Shown here in pieces: positions 23,671 through 35,950 of a stretch of 64,000 nucleotides of DNA. Numbering within the stretch: position 1 is the stretch's first letter; each line of letters begins with the position of its first letter. This DNA comes from Lithospermum erythrorhizon (Eukaryota > Streptophyta > Magnoliopsida > Boraginales > Boraginaceae), in NCBI GenBank assembly GCA_019722365.1, contig JADFUC010001567.1, positions 1 through 64,000 on the forward strand. The letters run 5' to 3'. The notes beneath the pieces were generated by a model. The model saw nothing but the letters and a program-made list of their open reading frames with translations, was not told the DNA's origin and did not search any database. The position numbers and the translations under genes are program-made.

Positions 23671-26600
23671 TCATGCCTCATACAACATCCCGACTTCCAT
23701 GCGCTGAGGTAAAGGCACACCAAAAGCTGGGAATGCGGATCTGCAATTACTGTGCAGAACTTCATAGAATGCAAGCATACTTCTGTCAAACCAGCCAGTA
23801 CCTTTTCCTATATGAAATCTTGTTTTCCCCCGAACATGAACCACGCCAGCATGCCTCGCCTCTTCCAAAAGGGCTACTTCTTCTTGGATCTCTCCGGGAG
23901 GTGCAAGATCAGGGTCTTGCTGAATGTGCTCTTGTATGTACTGAGTCACTGGCCCTGCAATGTCGCTACCTTCAGCATTAAGCGAATCAGCATAGCCATA
24001 CTGTATGATGCAACTGTACACCCCTTTAAGGCCAAGTTTCTTGACAACTATCCTTTCATGTGGAGCAACTTTAGGTACCAGCAAGTACCTAAGTGTAGTA
24101 AAAATAGTAACTTTGTGAAGGGATCTCATGTTTTTTATATAATGAGCAAGAACAGGGGTTAATCCATCTTGAATATTTGTGTAGAAGAAACAAACACCAG
24201 GGACTCTCTGGACACCCGGGTCGGATAGCAGTAATGCCAGTCTGTCCAGGTCAATCTTGTGGGTTAATTCATACTCTATCTTACGCTGTCTTCCATAAAA
24301 CCAGCCAAACATGATAAATGCTAGGATGAAAGAAATGGCAAAAGGAATCCATCCACCTTCTGGTATTTTTGTAAACACTGCACTGACGTACACACCTTCC
24401 ATCACGAAGAATGTGAGGAAGAAGAGTCCCACATAAACTTTGGGAGTCCGCCAGATGATGATCATAACCAACGTCAGCAGTATAGTAGTGATGAGCATCA
24501 CCAAACTGACAACCACCCCTGTAGATAGTAAATTTTTACATCATTAGATGTGAGTATGATGCAGTGCAAAATTTAATAACATGAGGTCGGATATTGCGAG
24601 ATTAGGGGAATTGAAATCACCAATACATGTTTCAACCATGGGTTGGCTTTGCACTGTTTGCAGTAATATCGTGTCAAGGACACTAGAAAAAATATGAAGA
24701 TCTGGCTGACATAACTAAATGATAAATAGGGTCAGCAAATCCACCAAAACAATCTACTTGGAATCAGTCTTTAAGATTCGTGAATGCAATTACAAAAATC
24801 ATCTACGTTTAAGAGACGTTTGAGCCTTCATGAAATCTCAATTTCCTGCAGAGAGAAACATAATAGGACACGTGTAGAATCTACAAGAATTTTTTACTCT
24901 TAAGGAATTTAAGTAGTTGGTCCATTGCCCTTCTCCAGGATTCTGATTTCTGTATGACACATAACAAAAATGTAAGAAAACGGATTGTTAATCTACCACA
25001 GAGTCAAAAGGGCCTGTTTGATTGAATTCCAGAAGTAGTCACTGTGGAGAAAGGATCTAGTTATATCTTGCCCACTCATTGTTTCAGTGTAAGGGACACT
25101 GATTACATGACTTGAAGTTTTAACAACAAAAGCTACTCCCACTTTCATGTCAACAAGACCATTATGACAAGAAATATAGCGAGACCATGAATGAAAGATA
25201 CAGCACATTTAAAGAGACAGACATCATATCCTGTTATTCGGGACACGTAAACAAACAACAACTGATGATACAATTGCTTGAATCTAGCTCACTAGAAATT
25301 GTATATGAGGTCGAAATATGACCTGCACAAGATTTGTGAATAGCATGGGGGCACACAAGTTAGCTGAGCTTAATCTAAAAAAAGAAATTCAGACTTATAA
25401 CCATCTAGTAAATGATGCAGTTAAGAGTTCATGGTCAATCTTACCAAATGCATTTCCAATATCCTTTCCATCCCCAAATATAAGTATAACAGCAACACAA
25501 AGGATCATTAGAATATAGTTCACTTCAGGGGAATAGACCTCGCCTTCTTTGATAGAAGACGTATGCACCACCTTCACACGAGGGAAATAATCCAGGACAA
25601 CTGACTGCTTAATAACAGAGAAAGTAGCTGAAATTAGTGATTGACTAGCAACTACTGCAGCCGATGTGGCTACAATGAACACTGGCCAGTAGACTGCAGA
25701 TGGTATGAACTTGTAAAATCCATCATCATGATCCTTTGGATTTCTAATCAGGTATGCTGTCTGACCAGCATATGTGAAGATAAGTGACGGATATATGGTG
25801 CACAAGAATGCTATCTGCAGGTCACTAACATGCATAATTAAGATCCAAGATATCAACAATCAAATTCTGCAAAATGAAAGTAATGCAGAAAATTATAGAA
25901 ACGCAAAATATATGATTCATATAATCAGCAAACATGAAGTCTGTAGCATAAGAGCTAGCTCAATTATATTCTCTAGAATTTGAATTTTTGATTGATTAAT
26001 TACCATCCATATGATTGCTCTTGTAAATTTTGAATCACAAAAGTGAGATCCACCAGTTTCAGTAACAATCCTCCTTCTTATAAAGAGAACAATTACGGAG
26101 TACTATTTTCTGTTTGCCCTAATATAAAATACATGTGAGTTTTAAAAAGAACACTCATGTAAAAGTTCAGCAGTAATACTATCAGTTAGATATGGGAACC
26201 TACTTTAACTCACAGTGGTAGCATAATCTAAGCTGAAATAATAATTGGTCTGACAAGATGTAGATGATCAACAGAGATTACTTATGTTTTCTTCAGCTTC
26301 ATGCAAGGTAGCTCCTAATTTTTTTCAAAATGTAACAAGTAGAAATAGAGCACATCACCTGAATTGATCTCCTGTTGAAATGACCAAGATCAGCAAACAA
26401 CGCTTCTGAACCTGAAAGTGGAGTGACAAATGGAAGTTCATGCGATCTACTCCCTTAACAGGACCATTTCCTAACATTATTATATTCCTCTGAGATAACA
26501 ATTACTCGAAGTATTTAAGAGGGAACCATCATTGACAATGATAGCGTTTAAAACAATAATTTAGAAACATACTTCCCAAATCTAAGACTGTGGTTATCTA

Positions 26601-29600
26601 AGTCAAATCCAGAGAACAAGGTACATTTTATAAGATAGATACTCTCCTGTCGAGATAAATTTGACTAGCAGTTTTTCTTTCAGTAACACTCCTCCCTACT
26701 TACAGCCAAACAACCAAAGTTTGAATTCCTTGTCAACATTAATCTACATGCACCAATTTGAGGGAGTGTTGAACGGATAGGTTCCACCTAGCCTCAGTTT
26801 TCTACTTTCCTAATAAAATAGGAACTAAATCATGGGATTGAGGAGATACGTGAAATTTTTCTGATCTTGTAGGACTTTTAATTTTCTTATTCATATCACT
26901 AGTTCACTGATTGATAGCTTGTCTATTATTCAGTAGCCAAAACATGTCATAAATCTACTATTACTATGTTATGTTATGGAATAACAATAAAAGGTGTCTT
27001 CTTTCAGAAACCTTGAAATAAACTGAAGGCCGAATGGACCTGATAAGGGAAAACCCGATTTTGAAGCTTGAGAAATATAACAGGCTAGACGAGTTATATT
27101 TTAGAGGTGAAATAAAATGGCAGAACCTATCGACACCTTTAGCTAAAAATAACTTAAAAGCATTCGATTTACATGGGACTGCCAAGAAGGAAAAGTGAAC
27201 CAGAAGATCCTTAATACTTCTTCCATTTCGTTTTAATGACCTGCATTCTAAAAACTTTGAGTAGCTAGCAAGACTCACCTGTGATGCAAAGTACAGTGCC
27301 GCCAAGCAAAAGCCAGCCTTCTTTCCCATTCCTCCAAAAGAAAGTGACTATGTAATGGGGTGATATTGCTTTAAATATCCCAGGGTAATGCTTAATAATG
27401 CTATAGATCCCAACGATAGGGGTGGTGAGAGTCCATGCTCCCATTATAGGCGAGAAAAGGAAGCTCACTCGAGATGTGCCAAATCTTTGTAGGAGGAACA
27501 AAATGATGAGAACTATAGCAGAGAGGGCTTCCACAAGTGCTGCAAGGTGGGAAAAAGGATAAAGTGAGAACATATAAATTGGACGAGACAAGATAAAAGC
27601 TTGCATTCACATTTTGTATTAGAGACTTGTTATATGAAATATGAGCCAATGTAGTTAGACAGTTATGATAGCAGACCCCAGTTAGTGAGATAAGGCATGG
27701 TTTGGTTAGGTAGTTAGACAGTCGTGAATCTTTTGCGACACAGAATTTCCCTTCCATTTGGCAAAATCTAAATCTTGGGCACCTCTTTCAGAAAACACTT
27801 AAATAATCTGTTCGCGACTATTTCTACAAATTCAAACTGCTGTTTAGCTCTTGATCGTGTTAAAAAACATTTTCCTCTACACGATTTGGGATTTTGAGTC
27901 CCTACTAAAGACGACTGGTTTTAGATGAGAGAACTAGATCTTAGTTATGGAACTGTTAAACAATCTCATATTTACACACATCTTGAGTATTCAGGCACCG
28001 GCATGCTATGCAGTTATAGAGAAAAATACATGTGCATCGGAACTTACATTTGCTGACAGAAGGAAAGGGTGCTCGTATGCCATCCATTGCTGATAAAACT
28101 AGGAAAGTTACGACAAATAAAGAGTTTGAGACTGAAAGGAAACTTTAAGATGCTTTAAGAAATCAACTGAAAGTTCTGCACTTTATTACCTGAAATTGCA
28201 GGAGTGAGAATACCGTCACCAATTAGCATGCACATGCCTAACATCGCTATGAAAAGCAACACTCTTCTGGCAATCAAGCTCCTCTCAAAGAATTTTCCAA
28301 GCGGACTTGGCTTGTCAGAAACCTGACTATTAGCATGTGACTGGAAATCCATTTCATTTTGTTTTGAAGAAAGTACACCAATATTAATGTTTCTACAGAG
28401 TAATGAATAAAGGGCAAATGTTCCACCTTCAAAAGACCACACCAGTGTTTTATATGAAACAAATTTATACAAAAAAGTGAAAGGAAAACCAGAAACTAAT
28501 TTGTGCAAGTATAGGCTAAAGTATTAGAAGTAGTGATATGATCCAGAAAATAGGATAAACAGGAACCCAAACTATAAATGTACGAGCAGTATGTGAGGAC
28601 ATGTTAAATGGAAACAATCTTTTTCTGTTTATCGTACAACGGCCTAAACGTGGTTTTTGTGATGCGTAAGTTGTCCTCATAAAAAAGAAGAGAGATTCTC
28701 TGGAAAGCACTCACAGCATAAACTACCTCCACTTTGTTTTTGAATTTTCAGGTAGCACATTCTTTTTACTGCATATTCCAGGTAGGCGATAATCCAAGTT
28801 CTTCATAGTAGGTCAACACAACACATACCTAGAATCTGAATGACTTAAAACTGATGTACACTATTCAATTTTTGGAGATTTTAGAATGCAGGTACTAACA
28901 GTTGAATAAACCCAAAGCAGAAACCGGTACTAGATTTCTCCTCCAGAATAATATTTCAGGAAAACAGGGAGAGGTTAATATCTTTCACTTGATACACAAG
29001 CTGATTAAAGAAACAGGATGTACTGACATCCTCGTAGATAAGATATAAAATGACTTCAAAATCTATTAGGGAAAAAATAGAAACTCTAGATCAAGGGGTT
29101 AAGAAGAGGCAAAACAAAAAATCAAGAATTACAACACGAAGGCTGCTCCTGAAGTATAGATAAAAAATATCTCAACAGCTTAAGAAGAGAGTTTATACCT
29201 TCACCCTGATCATCTGCATTGAGAGCAACACATGTATACTTGACTACACCGATTAAACTTAGTGTCCAGAACATGATACTATAGATCCCTAAATAATCTT
29301 TTTCACTCGGATTTTTTAGTGGCATTGATGGATAAACATAAAGTGGAGATGTAACAAGTCCACCAAACACAACGCCTAGGGTCTTGTAAGCCAGCTTTAG
29401 ATCCTGCCATATTCCCCTTTCCTAAAAGAAATTCAGTCCCAGCAATAAACAACATGAGGTATGAATATGCACAGATGATAATACTCGAATATTCGAAAAT
29501 GCAGTAGAATTGCAACATTACGCTAAAGCAATCCATATACTTAACAACACGAGGGTACAAAACACACTAAATCAATATTATAAAAACAGTGAAAGGACCA

Positions 29601-31096
29601 CTGGACTGTACAAGTTTCAATGCAGAGAAAAAAGTTAAGCAAATTAAGGAATTAAAATTGTTATATATTCTCACCAAAAGATTCCCATGAGGACGACATG
29701 ATTTCAAGTTAAATCACTAGGGGATTAATCCATTGGCCACGGGATATCCGATCCGAGGATCGAGGTCCTTATAAAGACAAAGGGGGCCGATTTTTTTTAT
29801 TTTTTAATAAAAAAACAACTAATAATGTCATAGTAATGGCTATTAGATTCCTCATTTCTACAACAAGTTTTGCTTTTTAGAGAGTCACGTTGTCACCGTC
29901 ATTGTTTATGTTTCGGGTTGGGACATATTACTAAAATTCGTCCCCGTCTAAGGATTAATTGAACCTCCACTTAGTTTCAGCCGGACTTCATCTTGATCGC
30001 CAGATAGATCACCCGGTTGGGTCATAAGCAATTAACTATTACGGTATTAAATTATCATTTCTCCACCTCCTAAGATTCATTAATTATGTATAGCCCGGGT
30101 ATAGCTCAGCGGTAAAGGAGGCGAGAGTGCTAAATATGTCGATGCCAGCCTGCTTCCGTGCGGTGTGAGTTCGGGTCGCCTGATGACAAAATCTACGTAT
30201 TAGTGGTTTAAAAGGAAGGCTCGATATACCGTGCAACCGATTTAGAGGCGTCGCGGTCAGCACCATAGTGAAATTAGGGACAAAGGAATTCGGCGTGTGT
30301 GTAGGTTTCACACTTTTATTAATTGTATATGGCAATACAATCACTTTACAAAATTTGTTTATTGCCCAGATAATAATACTTCTTTTTGGCGATTATGGCT
30401 AGCGATAATGTCAAATCAGTCTTAACGATGGCATGAAAGTATAGTACCTTGTCTATTCTTCTCTTGTTTGAATAGATGATTGTGCAGAAAAAAATTAATT
30501 TTTTCGCGATAATTGGTCTTTCTGATTTCAGCCATACCTTTTAATTCCAATATATTTTGTCCAAAAAAATTTACAATCACTTAATAAGTATTTTTAAATC
30601 CCCTAGCAATCGTTTATTAGCAAACGAAGAATCATTTTCAACCTGGCTTAATCTCTACTAGCAAGAAAAGGATGGAGTATCAAAATATAATACTCTTGAA
30701 ATTAACGAACTTGATCAATTAATTGAGATACATAACTATGATTAACACAAAATTATTTGGTATTATGATTGGAATCAAAATTATCATGTGGATCAATAGC
30801 TTTTGTATGCAAAAATAATTAATGGTTTCGCATATTTATAGCCAAATAGGATACAACATACACAAAAATACTTGAATATAAAATGTTAAAAAGTAGAGTA
30901 TGAAAAAATGAAAAGTGGAGAAACTTTTTGGGATTGATTTGTAAAGCTATGAATTGTCTCCAATAATATTAATATGACCCTACAATAGAAGAAGAATAAA
31001 AAAGTGTATATGTACCTGGTGGACCCTCACGACTGAGTTATTATGATGAATCGTTACCACCATTTCCTCAGCCGTACCACCTACATGCTCATCCAT
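23671..31096 (-). CDS. HAK/KUP/KT potassium transporter, 8 coding exons, 707 aa
   Basis: Exons on the minus strand are 31096-31016, 29421-29199, 28426-28190, 28098-28048, 27539-27279, 26411-26359, 25814-25445 and 24518-23671. All have GT-AG borders, phases match throughout, and the total is 2124 bases. Family marks in order: LGVVFGGLVTSPLYVY (residues 42-57), ALNADDQGEGGTFALYSLLC across the exon 2/3 junction, GDGILTPAIS, SEALFADLGHFNRRSIQ (exon 6), YWPVFIVATSAAVVASQ and KIPEGGWIPFAI. A hydrophilic C-terminal part follows. The family imports K+ as polytopic membrane proteins, probably with proton coupling. The short length and GGLVTSPLYVYPSM suggest the clade without Arabidopsis members (cluster IV), a memory-based guess. 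The usual aspartate of GD(L/I)GTSPLY is glycine (G48). The start gives MDEHVGGTAEE and joins exon 2 in phase 0. No frame damage is seen. Confidence 0.95.
26722..26990 (+). mobile_element. copia 3' end and LTR fragment inside a HAK/KUP intron
   Basis: This lies in the intron between exons 5 and 6, antisense to the gene. The stretch before 26767 translates to a decayed LGMINIYAPT-type copia pol end (here VNINLHAPI). It is followed by the polypurine tract TTGAGGGAG and a TGTTGAACGG LTR start at 26767. The LTR end is unclear. No other pol sequence remains. Confidence 0.6.
30093..30200 (+). mobile_element. Possible tRNA-derived SINE head in HAK/KUP intron 1
   Basis: TAGCTCAGCGG (30103-30113) fits a Pol III A box. 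GAGTTCGGGTC (about 30167-30177) resembles a B box. Spacing is wider than in a tRNA, and no cloverleaf can be drawn, so this is not a tRNA gene. A SINE head is the likeliest reading. The 3' tail and target duplications are not visible. Confidence 0.35.
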
Positions 31097-32126
31097 AACA
31101 CACACTATTTTATTCTTTATTTATTTCCCAAACCTTAATTTTTGCACTTAGTTAACCAATTTGGAGTACTTATATTGTAATAGGACACTAAGCTACTAGT
31201 TTCGTTGTCCTAATAATTCGTAGTTAGATGTTTAATTGTTTTATTTTAAGAATTAATGTCTTCTAATATGAGTCCACGAGTCACGGGTCGAAGATGGGCA
31301 AAAGTAAAATGACGATTTTTGCAGCAAGTGGTGTCTATACTTGCAAATAGGAGGAGGACAAATAATTAATTCAGGCGCATTGTGTATTGTATAGAGGTAG
31401 AAGATGGAGGTGACCTCATTGATGTTACAATTTACAATTTGCTCAACTCAAAATTTCAAAATTTGCTTTATCAAATTAATAATCCCTCCGCTCCTTATTA
31501 CTTTTTAACTTTTAATTGACTGCATGCATGCAAAATAAAAAATAGTAAAAGTAGTAGAAGTATTGGAAGGCAATTTACTAAAAGTGGTGAAAGAAATGCT
31601 TTCTCCCAGCTTTCATGCTCCTGAGGCAACGGCAATGAGTAACTACTTATTGTAAGCACAGCCAGCGTCCACGACTGAGTGGTTGATGCACTAGTAACTA
31701 AAATATCTTGAATGGGTGAAAACTATCACGGAGTGCAAGGCGCGTTACTGTCGAAGCTACAGCGATTATTCCCGCGGGAGGTATTGAATCTGGCTTCGGT
31801 GGTGAGATACAAATACGATTGATGTCTTCGAACTCCATTCGATGGGTCATCGGTACTATGGATTATGTTATGAGATGATTTACTTGGAGAATTTTGTAGC
31901 GAAAAATCGGTGGAGCGACTTCAATTTTGAGGGAGATGGAAGTAGAACAACGAGAACTTGAAGTACAGTCGAGGCATAAAGTGGATAAGGGCAATTGAAA
32001 TCGGTAGTTAGGAGGAATGACAAAGCGTTTGGTCCCATGATAAGCGACTAGTTGGGAATTGTCCACTGGATTGGTAGTGGAAATTTTAATGCGTAAGATC
32101 GATTGATGAAGCTTTGGGAGAGGGAG
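31097..32126. other. Upstream region of HAK/KUP and decayed repeat
   Basis: 31097-31600 should hold the promoter and 5' leader of the minus-strand transporter gene. I see no strong TATA box, only AT-rich stretches. From about 31640 the sequence looks like degraded coding DNA on the plus strand, ending in a polypurine tract at 32114-32126. It is probably the 3' end of a copia element, but no domain is clear. Confidence 0.35.
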
Positions 32127-32760
32127 TGTTGGAAAAACTTATGCAAAAACTTGTTCATAAACATAAACAAATAGCATACATGATCATTCAAAATATGTAT
32201 ATAATCAAATTCTGAGAAATGTATATATATATACATATATATGAAATGAGCACTTTCAGCCAGGAGAAGTCGCCAAATTTTCTCTCACTTGAAGCATCCT
32301 TTGATATCCTTGCCGTTAACCTGAAAACAAATGGTAGATGCCTCGGTGGTCCACGAAGAAGCGATTGAATCCAGCTGGCGATTGGATTTGTAGTAGAACC
32401 TCGATAACAATTGGAGAACAAAATCGACCAAAATGGCTTGATTTGTTTAATATGGAAAAGCGGCCGGGGAGTGATGAGTGAAGGGAAATAAGATGATTAG
32501 GTTTTCTCTTGTAAAAACTTATTTATATAACAATACTCACTTTAGCTTCCAGATAGCTCGATTAAGTTAACTAATAAATCATTTCGTTAAAACCGTTAAC
32601 TAACTAAATGCTAACAAGTAACTAACTAACAAGTCACTAATGAGCTTTACTAGTTAAACCGTCAATTAAACTAACTAAAATAGTGATTAGGTCTCGTCCA
32701 ATTTATCTTATATTTAAAACTCTCGATTGAGTACCTTGGTGATTTCAATCAGCGCCACCG
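32127..32760 (+). mobile_element. Probable copia LTR
   Basis: A purine-rich GGGAGAGGGAG precedes TGTTGGAAAAACTTATG at 32127, a standard polypurine-tract/LTR border. A TATA-like TTTATATAAC lies near 32521. The 3' border is uncertain. A short AT palindrome, TATATATATACATATATAT, lies near 32224. Confidence 0.45.
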
Positions 32761-33229
32761 ATTTAAATATGATTTAATTTCATACATGAAATAAACCTAC
32801 GGCGTCACTCTAATAATGTGATCTTTGGGCTTTCGAATAATATTAGTTGTATTATAATTTAATTGACCATTATTATTATTATATGATTATGAATGGAGTC
32901 TTGTAATCTGGCATAACCACGATATTATCATGAATATCTATTTAGTAATTACAGAGTACTATTATTGAACACTTAGTTTGAAAATGAAAATCTCATTTAG
33001 CTAAAATTAGTAAATGGTGTTACAACAATTATCGCAATTGAAAAGCAATTAAAGAAATCAATATACAAGGTTTTCAACCGCCAATGCGACGGATGGGCTA
33101 TGAGGTGGATTTTAATGAGATAATGCGAAGAGGCGGATTGGTTAACATCCTCGCTCACAGCGTATGTATACATGGTGTAGGAATTGGGAGGAAAGTGCAC
33201 TTAGGATGCTGATAGATTACCGTGTGCAA
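32761..33229. other. No gene seen
   Basis: AT-rich sequence with a short ATT run near 32870. It may contain the end of the neighbouring LTR. Confidence 0.3.
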
Positions 33230-34154
33230 TGAGGAGTGGTTGCACCCAGGATGAGCGCTACTCTGTAAATGTGCAGTCGAGGTGCAATCATTGTGCAATT
33301 GAGGTCGGAGAAATGTGTTTAAGGGGGGCTGCTTTAGTGATCCAAAAGCCTTTCAAGTATCGGAGCTTCTAAAAGAGATGAAAGCTTCTTAAGCATAGTA
33401 AAGAAGTATAGGATCCGAGAGATGCAAGGGGATGATTTTTGATATGTACATAAGAAAATGAAAATGTTTAAGGGCAAATTGGAAGGAATTGAATGATAGG
33501 AAATCCCTATTCTGCGTTAGCTCGAGGGGTTATTGAGAAGCATCATGAGGGTGTGCATAGTGGTGACATTTTTAATGCAGAAAGTTGGATGGTGATACCA
33601 TGAGAGAGCTGAGCAACTTGAGTAGGAGATGCAATGAGCTGCGTATTGCTAAGAAGAAGTTTTTTTTAAAAATGAAGTCAGTATATGGGAAGAGAGGAGA
33701 CACAAAGCACCGAAGGAATGTTCCATACCCCGAATGAGAATTCATCGAGGCCAAGAACTAGAATCTCAATGATTGGATAAAGATGGGGAGGGTGGTGGAT
33801 AGTTATGCGGAGAAAGCGGGTGTGATTGAGTAAAACCTAGAAGCTTCTAATGAGTTGAATGGAGAGTTTGAGATGCTAATGTCTCCGCATTAGTGAGATT
33901 GATCCAACGAGGCTTTTGTCGAGACATTGCGAAGAAGAGGAGATTGAGAAAGTTGTGTTTACATTGAAGAAATGCTTAAAAGCTCAGTCGTGGGTACTGC
34001 ATTGAGTTCTTTAGGGAAACTTGGGCATTACAACGAGTGTATGTAAAGTTGTCATAAAATACTTTGTCTTAAGTGTGATGCCAAGATAATACAAACTTAC
34101 ATGGCTACTTGCCTTAATTCCAAAGTGCGAGAATTCTGAAGTATGAAGGAGTGG
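33230..34154 (+). pseudogene. LINE ORF2 remnant, 5' part (endonuclease linker and RT start)
   Basis: Broken plus-strand frames give text in the style of plant L1-type ORF2. EIEKVVFTLKKCLKAQS is at about 33940. The RT entry motif WLLALIPKCENSEV is at about 34090-34140, where NxTxIxLIPK is usual. Many frameshifts and stops are present. The RT is interrupted at about 34154 by a hAT-like remnant and resumes near 35130. Confidence 0.7.
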
Positions 34155-35130
34155 CTGGGGTTCGGTTGGACTCAAATAAAAATTCAATCCAGTGCGGTCC
34201 GGCAGTTCGGATAAACGGTCGGACCGGACATTTAATATTTTAAACTAAACCGGACGGATCCCAGGCCATCGATTTGAAGCAGACCAGGATTATAACCAGT
34301 CTAGTCGGTTCACTAAATAAACACAAGGAGTCACACAACAAAATGAGCTAATAGTTTAATGCAGGTCTTGGCCAATTAACCCCTAAACCGTGCGTCCATT
34401 TACTTTGAACTTTGAATTCCCCCACTTAACATGGGTGCAGTTAGATTGAAGAACTTCTCTCCCCGCATTGGCGTTCAAACACTCAAGACCGCTGTAGGTG
34501 TTATTAATCTCGAATTTTAAGGATTATTATTTGAATGTTTGATATTTAAGTTATTATTCGAATTTGTTTATTATTCAATTTGTTTATTAATTTTTAGTTT
34601 ATTAATTTGTTTATTTTGTTTGATAATTTTGTTATTATTTTAGTTATTATTTCGAATTTTAGTTGTTTATTAATTTTTAGTTGTTTATTATTTTTAGTTA
34701 TTATTTCAAATTTGTTTATTAATTTGTTTATTATTTCGAATTTGTTTATTAATTTTAGTTTATTAATTTGTTTATTTTGTTTATTAATTTTGTTATTATT
34801 TTAGTTATTATTTCGAATTTTAGTTGTTTATTAATTTTTAGTATAAGATTATTTCGAATTTGTTTATTAATGTTTATTAATTTTAGTTGTCTAATGTTTA
34901 TTATTTCAAATTTGTTTATTATTTTAGTTATTAGTATAATTGATTTGCCAAAAATCGATAAATCCGGAAATCAAGTCCGAAGCAGGATTTCGGATAACGA
35001 GAATAATAGATTTTACACTTTTCGTAAAATCAAAATCCGGTTTCGGATTTTCGCTTGAAAAATCGGTAAAATCCGGTCGGTCGCAGAGTTTGAGGCCTAT
35101 AACATATTCTGACTTACATTTTACAAGATC
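34155..35130. mobile_element. hAT-like remnant inserted in the LINE
   Basis: CGGTTCGG/CCGGACGG-rich text fills the first 130 bases. An AT-rich simple-repeat stretch follows (34540-34930). ATCCGGTTTCGGATTTT-type words lie at about 34945-35090. The arrangement parallels 18.34-19.45 kb, which carries a hAT BED finger. No transposase is present in this copy. The borders are where LINE coding stops and restarts. Confidence 0.55.
34540..34935. repeat. TTTATTAATTT-type minisatellite
   Basis: Words such as TTTGTTTATTAATTTTTAGT and TTAGTTATTATTTCGAATTT alternate about ten times with variation. The stretch is built almost wholly of T and A. It lies inside the hAT-like remnant; similar but less regular text is found at 19.16-19.40 kb. 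Confidence 0.8.
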
Positions 35131-35950
35131 ATTCTACTATTTTGTTTATGAGTTGAAGGTGTGTTGAAAGGGGTAGTTGGGATTGACGGACAACTGTATG
35201 TGTTTGGGAGGAGGAATTCTTGATGGCGTACTTTTTTATCTGACATGGGTAGGTATCATAAGGTGTCGAGGGAAGCCTAGATGTGCCATCAATAAGACAT
35301 CATGACTTATGATCTTGTCAAATGAGTTTTTATGGAGGATGGAAGCTTCTTAAGATGCTATCGGTATTTCGATTAGATCGAGGGATGTATTACAACGTCT
35401 TGGTTTTTTCTATCAATTTGAATGATGGATGCATGGTTCTTCTCCAATAGGAGGGTTTTGCCACTAACATGAAAACACTCTCACAAATTTTGGGAGGAAT
35501 GGCCAGGGTCTCCCGAAGCCAAATCTAGATAAAAGCACATATTATTATGTTAGTACTCACATTGAAGAAGGTGCTTAAAAAACTTAGGAAATTAGCGAAA
35601 ATATTTCTTGAGATCTTGCAGTTAGGTATTCAAATTCCACTACCACCTCATAGAAATTAGAGCCAAAAGATTGTAGAAGTTTGAAGGATAAAATTTGTGA
35701 CATAATTGATGGATGGGAAAACAAGGGTTAAAAGTATAAAGGAAGGCTTAGTGATTAATTACGATACAGTTTTGGTTTCAAATTGTGGAATCGATATGTC
35801 TTCGTTCCTTTTGAAGTGGTAAAAGAGTATTGAGAAGCATGTTAGAGTAGTGGCCAGTGCGGTTCAAAGGATGTGAGGAAAGAAGCTCACTCAAAAGGTT
35901 ACATAGACTTAAATAGGGAAGAAAGAAGGATGAGGGTGGTTGAAGTCAAA
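35131..35950 (+). pseudogene. LINE ORF2 remnant, 3' part (RT thumb region)
   Basis: Plus-strand fragments include LKPNLDKSTYYYV-like text (about 35520-35555), where SGLxxNxxKS is usual after the FADD box. PKDCRSLKDKICDIIDGWE follows at about 35665. A WNRYVFVPLEVVKSIEK-like piece lies near 35790-35840. These are the usual landmarks downstream of the LINE RT active site. Frames are broken many times. Confidence 0.7.

Noticed and set aside
23673..24162. Plus-strand open frames opposite the last HAK/KUP exon
   Set aside because: They are shadows of the minus-strand coding exon.
29650..29710. Alternative first exon of the HAK/KUP gene beginning MSSSWESF with a GTGAGA donor near 29680
   Set aside because: Its phase (one extra base) does not match the exon 2 acceptor; the exon at 31096-31016 joins in phase 0.
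30084..30344. Possible tRNA gene from the TAGCTCAGCGG and GTTCGGGTC boxes
   Set aside because: No acceptor stem, no anticodon stem and box spacing too wide; kept only as a possible SINE.
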